DNA of 64,000 nt from JAXHMB01 sp034521755 (GCA_034521755.1 JAXHMB010000004.1:824382-888381); one strand, 5' to 3'. Counted from the first letter of the stretch, positions 16,005-25,359 are shown. Numbers and translations are program-made. Notes: a model not told the origin generated them from the letters alone.

Positions 16005-18680
16005 ATGAGTCCTAAGACAAAATCCAAAACCCCTTTAATGCGTCAGTATGATGAGATTAAGGAAAAACACGAAGGCACCATACTGCTTTTTCGGGTGGGA
16101 GATTTTTATGAGACTTTTGCAGACGATGCAGAACTTGTGAGCCGGGAGCTGGGCATCACGCTTACCAAAAGAAACAATGGCGGAGACCAGACCCCATTGG
16201 CCGGGTTCCCTTATCATTCTCTGGATACTTATCTGCCTAAGCTGGTGAAAAAAGGATATCGTGTGGCGGTTTGTGAACAGGTTGAAGATCCTTCTGAGGC
16301 CAAGGACGCGGGACGTAAAATTGTAAACCGGGAGGTGACGGAAATTACTACGCCCGGGGTGACGATGAGTGAAAAGCTGCTTGAGCATAAGCGCAATAAT
16401 TATGCGGCAGCTATTTACTGGACGGGCAATTCAGCCGGGGTGGCTTTTGCTGATGTATCTACCGGAGAATTTGCGCTGAGTGAAGTCCATGAAAACCAGG
16501 TGGAAGACTTGCTGCAATCCATTACGGCCTCCGAGATTTTGCTGCCACAAAACCTGAAGAATAAAGTGCCCGATCACCTGCAGAACTATAACATCACCTT
16601 TATTGAAGACTGGGTGTATGAAGGAGATTATGGGTATGATCTACTCACCGATCATTTTGAAACGCATTCACTAAAAGGATTTGGCGTTGAGGATTTGCAC
16701 GTAGCACAGATTGCTGCCGGTGCGCTGATGCACTATATCCAGGAAACTCAGAAAGCTTCACTGGGACATATTCGCCGCCTGCAGCCATTCGAAAATAATG
16801 AGTATATGTCGCTGGACGGCTCCACAAAGCGAAACCTGGAGCTTATTACCAGCATGCAGGAGGGAGGCACCGAAGGTACGCTGGTTTCTATTCTGGATGA
16901 TACCTGTACAGCCATGGGCGGGCGCTTGCTGCGCAAGTGGATTATGCGTCCATTGAAACGATTGAAGCCTATTTCGCAGCGACTGAATGCAGTAGAAGCG
17001 CTGCATGCAAATCACGAGATACGAGAAAATCTTAGGGAGGAACTGGATCAGGTTGGGGACTTGGAGCGGCTTATTTCACGCATTTGTGTGGGGCGTGCCA
17101 ATGCCCGCGATGTTATGCAGCTGAAGCTTTCACTGGCCCAGGTGCCGCGCATTAAAATGCAGTTTAGTCAGCTGGAAGAACCGCTGCTTAAAGATATTCG
17201 TGATCGACTGAAGCTATTAATTGAAGTGCAAGAGCGTATAGAAAAAGCCATTCAGGAAGATCCTCCGGCCAGCGTTCGTGATGGCGGGATTTTCAATGAC
17301 GGCTTCAACGATGAGCTGGATGAGCTGCGTAACATCGCCCGAAACGGGAAAGAATATATTGCAGAAATCAAGGAAGAACTAACCAAAGAAACGGGCATCA
17401 GCTCACTCAAGATTGGCTACAATAAAGTGTTTGGATATTACATTGAGGTAACCAACACGCATAAAGATAAAGTGCCCGAGCATTTTATTCGTAAGCAGAC
17501 GCTGGTGAATTCTGAGCGCTATATTACTCCGGAGCTAAAAGAAGTGGAAGAGAAAATTCTTTCCTCTGAAGAGCGCAGCAAGACGCTGGAGTATGAGCTT
17601 TTCGAAGAGCTGCGATTGTATGTGGCTGAGTTTGCCGAAGACATCCAGCAGGTGGCACAGGCCCTGGCAGAGTTAGACTGCCTGCAGAGTTTTGCCGAAG
17701 TGGCATTCCGCAATGATTATTGCAAACCGAGCATGGCCGATGATCAGGTTATTGATATTACCAAAGGGCGTCACCCGGTAGTAGAGAAAACGCTGCCGCC
17801 CGGCGATCCATTTATCCCCAATGATATTCACCTTGAAAATGAGGATGAACAGATTCTTATTATTACCGGTCCCAACATGGCGGGCAAGAGTATTATTTTG
17901 CGTCAGACCGGACTGATTGTACTGCTGGCTCAAATCGGTTGTTTTGTCCCGGCCAAAGAAGCACATATTGGCTTGGTAGATAAAATATTTACCCGGGTCG
18001 GGGCATCTGATAACCTGGCAGCCGGAGAAAGTACCTTCCTGGTAGAAATGAATGAGGCAGCCAATATCCTTAATAATGCTACCCGAAATTCACTGATTTT
18101 ATTGGATGAAGTGGGGCGCGGAACCAGCACTTTTGATGGGTTGAGTATTGCCTGGGCACTGGCCGAGTATCTTCATAACCAGCCTTCGGTTGCGGCAAAG
18201 ACATTGTTTGCTACGCACTACCACGAGCTTAACGAGCTGGAAAACATGTATGATCATATCGTGAACTACAACGTGCAGGTGAAAGAACATGACGGCAAAG
18301 TGATTTTCCTGCGCAAGCTTGCTCGCGGTGGAACCGATCACAGTTATGGCATTCAGGTGGCGGATATGGCAGGATTGCCTTCTATTGTTATTGATAGAGC
18401 CAGAGAAATTCTCAAAAATCTTGAAAGCCATAGCCTGGATATCACCGACAGCACCGGTACACTGGAAGAGGGTGCCAAGAAAAAAGCAGCAGCTGCAAAA
18501 AAAGCGGCAAAAAATGTGGACAAGCAGGAGCAGATTTCACAACCTTCGCTCTTTCAAACACAGATGGATCCGCGAATCGAACAGATTATTGACAAGCTGG
18601 AAGCAACAGATCCCAACCGCATGACGCCCATTGAATCATTAATGCTGCTCTCCGAGTTAAAGAAACTGTTGGACAAGTAA
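16005..18680 (+). CDS. mutS: DNA mismatch repair protein MutS
   Basis: MutS recognises mismatches and small loops and recruits MutL. The 891-residue protein has domain I with GDFYETF at about residues 32-38 (the Phe-x-Glu mismatch wedge), connector and core domains, the clamp with GYNKVFGYYIEVTNTHK near 475, and the ATPase: Walker A GPNMAGKSIILRQTG near 621, LVEMNEAANIL, Walker B LILLDEVGRGTSTFDG near 700 and ATHYHEL near 737. After the ATPase there is a Lys/Ala-rich linker and a short C-terminal helix (NRMTPIESLMLLSELKKL) for dimer or tetramer contacts. All key residues are present. Confidence 0.97.
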   Translation: MSPKTKSKTPLMRQYDEIKEKHEGTILLFRVGDFYETFADDAELVSRELGITLTKRNNGGDQTPLAGFPYHSLDTYLPKLVKKGYRVAVCEQVEDPSEAKDAGRKIVNREVTEITTPGVTMSEKLLEHKRNNYAAAIYWTGNSAGVAFADVSTGEFALSEVHENQVEDLLQSITASEILLPQNLKNKVPDHLQNYNITFIEDWVYEGDYGYDLLTDHFETHSLKGFGVEDLHVAQIAAGALMHYIQETQKASLGHIRRLQPFENNEYMSLDGSTKRNLELITSMQEGGTEGTLVSILDDTCTAMGGRLLRKWIMRPLKRLKPISQRLNAVEALHANHEIRENLREELDQVGDLERLISRICVGRANARDVMQLKLSLAQVPRIKMQFSQLEEPLLKDIRDRLKLLIEVQERIEKAIQEDPPASVRDGGIFNDGFNDELDELRNIARNGKEYIAEIKEELTKETGISSLKIGYNKVFGYYIEVTNTHKDKVPEHFIRKQTLVNSERYITPELKEVEEKILSSEERSKTLEYELFEELRLYVAEFAEDIQQVAQALAELDCLQSFAEVAFRNDYCKPSMADDQVIDITKGRHPVVEKTLPPGDPFIPNDIHLENEDEQILIITGPNMAGKSIILRQTGLIVLLAQIGCFVPAKEAHIGLVDKIFTRVGASDNLAAGESTFLVEMNEAANILNNATRNSLILLDEVGRGTSTFDGLSIAWALAEYLHNQPSVAAKTLFATHYHELNELENMYDHIVNYNVQVKEHDGKVIFLRKLARGGTDHSYGIQVADMAGLPSIVIDRAREILKNLESHSLDITDSTGTLEEGAKKKAAAAKKAAKNVDKQEQISQPSLFQTQMDPRIEQIIDKLEATDPNRMTPIESLMLLSELKKLLDK

Positions 18681-18732
18681 GTTCAGCGAGGGATTCATCC
18701 TATCGCTAATAATATTTAGCAAACAATTTCAA

Positions 18733-19641
18733 TTGCCTTTGTCTAAGTTCTCCTCAAATCGTTTGGCCTATAGTTACGTGCTCCTCGGTGCTGCACTTTG
18801 GGGAATTATCGGCATCTTTATAGATGCGTTATACCTTGCCGGCTTCACCGCTTTGCAAATTGTAACTTTGCGTGTTGTCAGTGCTGCCATCATGCTCGTT
18901 TTTTACCTGTCTCTAAAAGATGTTTCCTTACTTAAAATAGACCTTAAAGATACGTTCACTTTTGTGGGGACGGGTATTTTCAGCATTGTATTTTTTAACT
19001 GGGCATACTTTACAGCTATAGAAGAGGTTTCACTGTCGGTAGCCGTTATTTTATTATATACCGGTCCGGCTTTTGTGGTGATCTTGTCGCGCATTATTTT
19101 CGGGGAGCCGATGACCCGCAGAAAAGTGATGGCCCTTCTTTTGACTTTAATAGGCTGTGCCCTGGTTGTGCGGCTGGTACCGCTCGGTGATGAGCATATA
19201 TCATGGTATGGATTGATGGTGGGTTTGGGCTCAGGTTTCGGATATGCATTGTACAGCATTTTTGGAAAGCATGCGCTCAAAAAGTATGAGTCGCTCACCG
19301 TTATCACCTATACGTTTGTGTTTGCTTCGGTGTTTTTGATTCCAATCAGTGCACCCGGTATAGCGTTATCCCAGTTAACATCCGTACATACATGGTTGAT
19401 GATTTTAGGCTTGGGTTTTTTCCCTACAGCTTTAGCTTATTTGCTTTATACTACCGGGCTTTCCATGGTGGAAAGCGGGCGGGCATCTATCACTGCTACG
19501 ATTGAGCCGGTAGTAGCTACGCTGTTGGGCGTTTTTTTCTTCAAAGAAATACTGACTGCATACCAGGTTCTGGGAATGTTGCTGGTATTAATAGCTGTCA
19601 TTGTTATTCAAATGAGAAAGGAGAAGCAAGCGGTGCGCTAG
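18733..19641 (+). CDS. EamA/DMT family transporter
   Basis: A 302-residue membrane protein with ten hydrophobic segments in two EamA halves. The first half begins YVLLGAALWGIIGIFIDAL and has the FxxWAYFTAIEEVS and YTGPAFVVILSRIIFGEP blocks; the second begins GLGSGFGYALYSIFGKHAL and ends SGRASITATIEPVVATLLG. These are drug/metabolite exporters, often of amino acids. The start is a TTG at 18733; a second TTG at 18739 is also possible and no ATG fits before the first helix. It lies 52 bases after mutS. Confidence 0.83.
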   Translation: MPLSKFSSNRLAYSYVLLGAALWGIIGIFIDALYLAGFTALQIVTLRVVSAAIMLVFYLSLKDVSLLKIDLKDTFTFVGTGIFSIVFFNWAYFTAIEEVSLSVAVILLYTGPAFVVILSRIIFGEPMTRRKVMALLLTLIGCALVVRLVPLGDEHISWYGLMVGLGSGFGYALYSIFGKHALKKYESLTVITYTFVFASVFLIPISAPGIALSQLTSVHTWLMILGLGFFPTALAYLLYTTGLSMVESGRASITATIEPVVATLLGVFFFKEILTAYQVLGMLLVLIAVIVIQMRKEKQAVR

Positions 19642-19716
19642 GGCATTTTAAAATTAAAATCCTAATTGCTATTGCGTATCTTATTTCGTTGATAAATACA
19701 AGATTGTCTAAGAATT

Positions 19717-20610
19717 TTGAAAACATCTGCCAAATATATTGCTGATCGAATCCGCCTGATGATTGCTACCAAGCAGTTTCAGGTTGGGGAAGTATTGCCC
19801 TCTACCCGCAAGCTGGGTCAGCAGCTGGAAACGAGTTTTCATACGGTGCGCAAGGCCTATCATATTTTGGTTGAAGAAGGGCTGATCAGCAGCCATGAGG
19901 GAAAAGGCTTTATCGTAGAGCGACAAAACACTACGCTTGATAAAGCTGCCCGGCTTGAGATGGGAGCTGAAAAGATGCGCAAGCTATTGGAAGAACTTAT
20001 TGGCTATGGTCTGGATGAAACAGAAATTGACGAACTGTTTCAGGAACAGCTAAGCTTTATGGACTGGCCCGATCGTATTGAAAGTTGTGCCTCCATAGGT
20101 GAGACAAGAGAACTGGGTAAGATGCTGGCTGATGCCGTAAAAAAAGAAGTGGGCATTCAAAGCAAAGTGTTGAAGTCGAATGAATATAACAAAACAGTTA
20201 ATTATGATGCGCTGTTTGTGCCTATTCAGCTTGTAAATAAATTTCGCGATTTTGCTGAAATGGGCCGTCTGCTTCCGGTGGTGTTTAGCTTTAAGCCGGA
20301 CACGCTGCTTTCTATTGTAGACCGTGCTGCACTCGAAACAATCGGCCTGGTTACAGCAGAAGATGAGACGATATCCAAGATCATCAACCCGCTGAAGACA
20401 AGTATTAGTTTTGAGGGATCATTTGTGGCGGGTGCAACATATGGGGAATCATTGCCGCTTTTTGTGAGAAACACCGACCTTATTTTATATACCTCGGAAA
20501 GTGCCAAGCTGGTTGAGAATAAAATTCCCGAGCGCCGGCGCATCAAACTTGAATATGAAATTTCTAAAAAAAGCGCCGAAACAATTCGTGCTGAGCTTTG
20601 GGATCAATAG
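19717..20610 (+). CDS. GntR family transcriptional regulator
   Basis: The protein (297 residues from a TTG start) has an N-terminal winged helix typical of GntR: IADRIRLMIATKQFQVGEVLPSTRKLGQQLETSFHTVRKAYHILVEEGLI over residues 6-55. The remaining 230 residues form a mixed alpha/beta region that does not show a MocR aminotransferase or UTRA domain; DALFVPIQLVNKF and LPVVFSFKPDTLL suggest a substrate-binding-protein-like sensor. It stops 21 bases before the helicase gene on the same strand, so it may regulate or be cotranscribed with it. Confidence 0.8.
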   Translation: MKTSAKYIADRIRLMIATKQFQVGEVLPSTRKLGQQLETSFHTVRKAYHILVEEGLISSHEGKGFIVERQNTTLDKAARLEMGAEKMRKLLEELIGYGLDETEIDELFQEQLSFMDWPDRIESCASIGETRELGKMLADAVKKEVGIQSKVLKSNEYNKTVNYDALFVPIQLVNKFRDFAEMGRLLPVVFSFKPDTLLSIVDRAALETIGLVTAEDETISKIINPLKTSISFEGSFVAGATYGESLPLFVRNTDLILYTSESAKLVENKIPERRRIKLEYEISKKSAETIRAELWDQ

Positions 20611-20631
20611 CAAGAATAGAGTTAAAAGAAC

Positions 20632-22596
20632 GTGACTGACAAAGACATTAAAAAACTTATAAAGAAAGCCATCGATGCCGTAGATGAAGAAATCGATGCG
20701 GTACGGGAGCGTCCATCGTTCGATGTGCTATTTAAGGGTACAAAAAAAGAGAAGCATCCGCCCGGTGTATTTTACTATGAGTTTGAATCCAACAATACCT
20801 CTCTGAAGTTTGCCGAAGTAATACGTGGTGAGATGGAGGGATATGATGATGAACTGGAGCTCTATCCAGTAGAGATAGGTGACAAAAAAGTAGTGCTTCA
20901 CTTTCCACATAATTGCGGAGATGAAATTCCAAAAGTGAGTCTGGAATGGGAAAATGATTTTGTACTGCGCAGGCTCCGATCTGAACTTTCGGCTTTATTG
21001 GATAGCGATCGAAAAGATGACCGGCAACAAATTGGCAAGCTGTTTGATCCTGATTCTGATAAACATCACAGCGAAGAAGAAATACGTGTACTTGATGACA
21101 GCCGGCGTAATGAAGCACAGCACGAAGCTTTGGTAAAAGCACTGCAAAATGAGGTGTTATATGTTTGGGGTCCGCCGGGTACGGGCAAAACCTCTACACT
21201 TGGCTATATGATTGCCAACTACCTGGTGAAAGGGAAGCGCGTGCTGTTTGCCTCCAACACCAATCGCGCGGTGGATGTGGGATTGTTGAGTGCCCTGGAG
21301 GCATTGACCGGCGTAGAAAAGGAGCACTTGGAACAAAAGGCCACCCGTTTTGGAGAAATTGCGCTGGATAGTCCAAGGCTGGAAAATATTCTTTTTGAAA
21401 AGCAGGTTAAAGACCGGAAGGATGAACAAAAGCGCAAAGCGTCAAAACTGGCAAGTACTCTCAGCAAATACCAGAAGCTGCAACAGGAAATTGACAACCT
21501 GATGGAGCATGGTGAAGACGTTCCAAAAGAGCTGGATGATGAAATCAACCGGCTGGGTGTTGAGCTGGATAAATACGGCGGGGAAGAAGCGGCTGAAGAA
21601 AAGATCGAAAAAATGATGACGGTCAACGAGCGTTTTGAGCTCGAAAAACGGGAGCTGGTAGGCACTACGCTGGCCAAAGTTTGTACTTCAGATCTATTTG
21701 ATGGCCAATATTTTGATGCTGTGGTCATAGATGAGGCTTCAATGGCGAATCTGCCTTATCTGATGGTTTTGGCAGCCAAAGCACGACATCATATCATTGC
21801 TGTAGGCGATCCCATGCAGCTTCCGCCCATCGCTTTGACCAATGACCATGAAGCCCGTGATTTTCTCGAAAAAGATATCTTTACTTACGCATCAAATTCC
21901 AAGTACGCCGAAGATTTATTTTCCTGGCATGATTTCAACCGGCCCATAACCACATTTTTTGATACGCAGTACAGGCTGAATAAAGATCTGGCTGATGTAC
22001 TGAGTGCGGTATTCTATGAGGGAAGGCTCAAGACCAAAGAGCTTGAAGAAGCACAGAAAAAGAAATCGCCCACTGTTAACGTTATTGACAGTCAGCGCTA
22101 TGGAACTCAGCTTACCCAAAAAGATGAAGAGCGGGGATTCAGTCCGGTCAATGAAACGCATCTGGTTATTCTTGTTAAAATGCTGAAGCGCCTGGTTACC
22201 AAGAATCACGTGCCCATGGATGAAATTGGTATCATTGTACCATTCAGAAATACGGTATATGACATTCGCGACCGGCTGTATGGCGAAGGCTTTGAACAGG
22301 TAGAAGTAGGTACCATTCACACTTTTCAGGGACGTGAAAAACAAGTGATTATATTTGATACGGTGATGAGCGGGGAAATGCAGAATGGCAGCAAAAGACA
22401 TTATTCGGTGCGCCCCTTTGATGAAGAAAAAAATGGACTGAGTGTTCCGCGATTGCTAAATGTTGCTTTTTCCCGAAGCAAAGAACGGCTGGTGATTTTG
22501 GCTGACATGGATCACATCAATAAGATGTATGCCAATAAATATTTAGGCAGACTGCTGCACGATTTTATGGAAAAGGAAAAGGGGACGAAAAGCTAA
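20632..22596 (+). CDS. UPF1-like superfamily 1 DNA/RNA helicase
   Basis: This 654-residue protein, with a GTG start, carries all SF1 helicase motifs in the DNA2/NAM7 (UPF1, IGHMBP2) subgroup. Motif I is WGPPGTGKTSTLGY near residue 180; then NTNRAVD (Ia), VVIDEASMANLP (II, near 366), VGDPMQLPPI (III), DTQYRLN (IV), VGTIHTFQGREKQV (V) and NVAFSRSKERLV (VI). A charged coiled-coil-like insertion lies between residues 240 and 335. UPF1-like enzymes unwind 5'-3' on RNA or DNA. The bacterial members' roles are largely unknown. It directly follows the GntR gene, and the dispersed-repeat region starts just after the stop. Confidence 0.88.
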   Translation: MTDKDIKKLIKKAIDAVDEEIDAVRERPSFDVLFKGTKKEKHPPGVFYYEFESNNTSLKFAEVIRGEMEGYDDELELYPVEIGDKKVVLHFPHNCGDEIPKVSLEWENDFVLRRLRSELSALLDSDRKDDRQQIGKLFDPDSDKHHSEEEIRVLDDSRRNEAQHEALVKALQNEVLYVWGPPGTGKTSTLGYMIANYLVKGKRVLFASNTNRAVDVGLLSALEALTGVEKEHLEQKATRFGEIALDSPRLENILFEKQVKDRKDEQKRKASKLASTLSKYQKLQQEIDNLMEHGEDVPKELDDEINRLGVELDKYGGEEAAEEKIEKMMTVNERFELEKRELVGTTLAKVCTSDLFDGQYFDAVVIDEASMANLPYLMVLAAKARHHIIAVGDPMQLPPIALTNDHEARDFLEKDIFTYASNSKYAEDLFSWHDFNRPITTFFDTQYRLNKDLADVLSAVFYEGRLKTKELEEAQKKKSPTVNVIDSQRYGTQLTQKDEERGFSPVNETHLVILVKMLKRLVTKNHVPMDEIGIIVPFRNTVYDIRDRLYGEGFEQVEVGTIHTFQGREKQVIIFDTVMSGEMQNGSKRHYSVRPFDEEKNGLSVPRLLNVAFSRSKERLVILADMDHINKMYANKYLGRLLHDFMEKEKGTKS

Positions 22597-22639
22597 GAAT
22601 GTAATAGGCTGTATTTTGCTTACTCCCATGATATAACTT

Positions 22640-22740
22640 GTTATTGCGAGGAGAACAGCGACGAAGCAATCTCCCTTTCAGTGCTCGCTTTGATGAGATT
22701 GCCACACTTCGCTCATTACATTCGCTGCGTTCGCAATGAC
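22640..22740. repeat. dispersed palindromic element, family A (copy 1)
   Basis: The ends TTATTGCGA and TCGCAATGAC form an inverted repeat. The interior shares GACGAAGCAATCTC...GAGATTGC and CGCTCATTACATT with the copy at 25539-25648. Short, non-coding and MITE-like; any open frame in it translates to the CxCERSxCNERSEA nonsense often mis-called as a protein. Confidence 0.8.
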
Positions 22741-22756
22741 AGCCTTTGTTTTTATT

Positions 22757-22870
22757 AGTCATTCCGAGGAGTAAGCGACGAGGAATCTCAGAGTTATTAA
22801 AGAGTAACTATTTTTAATCATTGTAGAACTTTATCACATTTGAGATCCCTCGTATCCCTCGGGATAACTT
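22757..22870. repeat. dispersed element, family B (degenerate copy 1)
   Basis: It begins GTCATTCCGAGGA and contains GACGAGGAATCTCA and TTTATCACATTTGAGAT as in the full copies at 23236, 25360 and 25666, but its right end (CCCTCGTATCCCTCGGG) has diverged. The link AGCCTTTGTTTTTAT joins it to the A copy on its left. Confidence 0.7.
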
Positions 22871-22901
22871 GTTAATTCTAATAAATTGTTAAGCTAATTT
22901 A

Positions 22902-23174
22902 TTAACTAAGGTCTTTCCACTTCGGATTAATACTCTCTATTAAGGCTACTTTTTTTGCTCTTCCCCAGCCCTTGATTTCTTTTTCACGTGCAATGGCTTT
23001 TCTTACATCCTGAAATTCTTCATAGTAAATCAATTGGTGAATATTGTATTTACTAGTAAATCCGTAATTAATTTTCTGTTTGTGTTCTTTTACCCTGCGA
23101 GCAAGATTATTTGTCATTCCGGTATAAATCATTTTTGAAGTATTGCTCATCATATACACATAGTAGCGTTTCAT
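22902..23174 (-). CDS. GIY-YIG endonuclease domain protein
   Basis: This 90-residue protein is a stand-alone URI-type GIY-YIG domain: YYVYMMSNTSKMIYTGMTNNLARRVKEHKQ has the paired tyrosines, the catalytic Arg (RRV) and the conserved His; AIAREKEIKGWGRAKKVALIE holds the Glu that binds metal. The first motif is YVYM rather than GIY, which is normal in this small bacterial subfamily. The family nicks or cleaves DNA in homing elements, repair and recombination; roles of the short forms are not established. It sits between copies of repeat families A and B, and small GIY-YIG genes are often seen in such repeat company, so a role in spreading them is a reasonable guess. Confidence 0.85.
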   Translation of the reverse strand: MKRYYVYMMSNTSKMIYTGMTNNLARRVKEHKQKINYGFTSKYNIHQLIYYEEFQDVRKAIAREKEIKGWGRAKKVALIESINPKWKDLS

Positions 23175-23235
23175 AATCGACTTTTCTATGTATGACTTTC
23201 TGCTGACCCATACCTTACAGTTTATGTTTTTATAA

Positions 23236-23368
23236 GTTATTCCGAGGATCCCGAGAGTGGTCGGGAGACGAGGAATTTCAAGTATTATCAGAGGTTAATT
23301 ATTTTAAACTATTGGAAAACTTTATCACATTTGAGATTCCTCATCCAGAAATCGGGATTCGCAATGAC
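23236..23368. repeat. dispersed element, family B (copy 2)
   Basis: It runs from AGTTATTCCGAGGATCC to GGGATTCGCAATGAC. The interior AAGTATTATCA...TTATCACATTTGAGATTCCTCAT matches copies 3 and 4 closely. Its right end reads CGCAATGAC like family A instead of CGGAATGAC, as if hybrid. Confidence 0.8.
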
Positions 23369-23448
23369 AGCCTTGTTTCTGGTGTGCTGAGCCGCGCCTT
23401 AACCCATTCTAATTGCCTTTTTGGCGGTGGTTTTCTACACTATGGTTT

Positions 23449-25072
23449 ATGATCAAGAGGCTATATACATATGGATTGTTGCTACTGTTGGCTTTTGGGG
23501 GCGCATGCAGCTCTTCAACGGATTCCGGTGGCGGTGATAATGGCGGAGGCGGGAACGTCAAGCCAACAATACAAAGCCTGAGCGCACCGCAGTACTTTCA
23601 CATCGGAGAAGCAGAGAAAATTGTCTGGGAAGCAAGCGACGCGGACAACACAACCAATTACTACCTCGCAATCAACGGCGACCGCAGATCAGTCAACGCA
23701 CACGACAGCACCAACTACACCGCACAACAAGAAGGAAGCATCGAAGTCACACTCATCGCAGACGACGCGGACTTCGACGAGGACGTCACCAAAACAGTCA
23801 CGGCACAAACACGAAACCACGTAAAACCAGAAATCACGCAATTCGACGTACCAGCACAATTCGACGCAGGATACGCAAAAAAAATCATCTGGAACGCAAA
23901 AGACGAAGACAACACCAGCACCTACTACCTCGAAATAAACGGAGACCGACAAGAAGTCAACGCGCACGACAGCACCGACTACACACCAGACACCCCGGGA
24001 AACCTCGACGTCACATTCATCGCACAAGACACAGACTTCAGCCAAGACGTCACAGAATCAGCCACGGCGCAGGTAAAAGAAAGCCCGCAAGTCACACTCA
24101 ACGTGTATAATGCCAGCGACGCACAAGGCGCAGACCAGCGCGGACGCGCAGCAGACGTGAACGTACTGGCGCGCACCCGGACTACCAGCAAGCAATCCTC
24201 GAGTACGCTTGACGCAGACGAGAACTATCCGTCAACCTCCCGCAAGGTAATACCTCGAGATCATTCCGGACGCGGACGGATACATCCCGCTATATCACGG
24301 AATCAAGAACCACACACAAAACACATACGAGCTCCAACAGAAAGACGATCTTAAGCCGCAGAATAACCAAACCGGGCTGAGCCTGGACATGTACTTGCTT
24401 AAAGAGTTCGACTTCTCCGAGTATCCGGAGAATTATGATTTCAAAAGCACGCTGCACTGGCAAGAAAAATACGACACCGCCCCAAACGAGCGCGCACGAC
24501 AAATCACGTTCCTCGACTTCCTCATCCAACACCCGTGGGGCGCGCACAGCGGATACGTCAACGACTTCGAACTCCGATACGTGCAGAGCCCGGAACTCGA
24601 CGAGGACGACCGGCAAGGCTTTGAGAACATGAACGACCTCGTACAAGAAGTCACCGGGATGCGCCTGGTAGACAAAATCAACGTCCAAAAGCGCATCGTC
24701 GATCAAGAAGCCACGCTAGAAGAAAAAAAGAACAACCTCATCTACGAAGTCAAATACCAAAACTCCGGCCCGATACTCGACATCTACGCACGCTTTGACG
24801 AACAAGATAGAGGAAAAAGCCCGACACCTGAAAACCGCACCATGCAATACGCCGCCCTCTACAGCCCATTCATGGATGGAGAAGCAGCAATCTCTGATAT
24901 TCTTGGAGGGCTAGGTACACTGCAAAGCAGTGATAGTCAGTCCCAGATGGTCAACGGACAATACCCTGATCCTGTCGTGCTCAACCACATCGGCCGCCAC
25001 GCCGCGCACGCAGCCGCGATGACGCCGATCAGAGACGGGTTCAAGATCCTGACGCACTACAACCAGGATTAA
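23449..25072 (+). pseudogene. large lipoprotein with repeated beta domains, frameshifted, atypical codon use
   Basis: I start at ATG 23449, giving a lipoprotein signal (MIKRLYTYGLLLLLAFGGAC, then SSSTDSGGG). Two copies of a domain of about 85 residues follow, recognisable by KIVWEASDADNTTNYYLAING and KIIWNAKDEDNTSTYYLEING, each with a later VNAHDSTNYT or VNAHDSTDYT; they look Ig- or cadherin-like. The frame breaks at about 24249-24255 (one base too many); the next frame continues ILEIIPDADGYIPLYHG to 25072 with no recognised domain. From about 23560 two-fold codons are almost all C-ending and the + strand is rich in A and C, unlike neighbouring genes, so foreign origin is likely. Function unknown, possibly surface binding. 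Confidence 0.6.
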
Positions 25073-25142
25073 CTGGGAGTGTACAATAACTTGTGCAAAG
25101 AACGCGATATGCTAAAAACACGCCTGATACACTCATGACACA

Positions 25143-25256
25143 GTGAGCAAAGCAGAGCAACTCGCCAAGAAACAGCGCGACATCAGCATCGCGGAATTCT
25201 TCGAGAAGAACCGGCACCTACTCGGATTCGACAACCCAAGAAAAGCCATACTGTAA
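25143..25256 (+). pseudogene. top6B: 5' fragment of an archaeal-type DNA topoisomerase VI subunit B gene
   Basis: From GTG 25143 the frame reads MSKAEQLAKKQRDISIAEFF, then EKNRHLLGFDNPRKAIL and a stop, 37 codons. This matches the start of euryarchaeal Top6B, where (A)ELAKKQ..IS(V/I)AEFFEKN(R/K)..LGFDSP.(R/A)(A/S)L is followed by the GHKL ATPase motif TTVKEAVDNSLDA. Here the match stops exactly before that motif, at a repeat-derived sequence. Codons are C-ending (GAC, ATC, TTC, AAG), like the gene to the left. It cannot encode a working subunit. I judge it a remnant of horizontally acquired or misjoined archaeal DNA. Confidence 0.7.
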
Positions 25257-25289
25257 ATCTTCGGTCTCTTACGCTTCATAGCACGGCCT

Positions 25290-25342
25290 TCGCAGCCAAG
25301 TGCTTCACTTCGCTCATTACATTTGCTACGTTCGCAATGGCG
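25290..25342. repeat. family A element, right half only (copy 3)
   Basis: CACTTCGCTCATTACATTTGC followed by a TTCGCAATGGC end; the left half is absent. It adjoins the truncated top6B fragment, so the junction of the foreign segment falls within this element or just before it. Confidence 0.65.
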
Positions 25343-25359
25343 GTCTTTGTTTTTATAAA

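Noticed and set aside
23689..24045. Minus-strand frame of 118 codons inside the lipoprotein gene
   Set aside because: It is rich in Val and Cys, which mirrors the A/C-rich sense strand. The + strand has the signal peptide and domain repeats.
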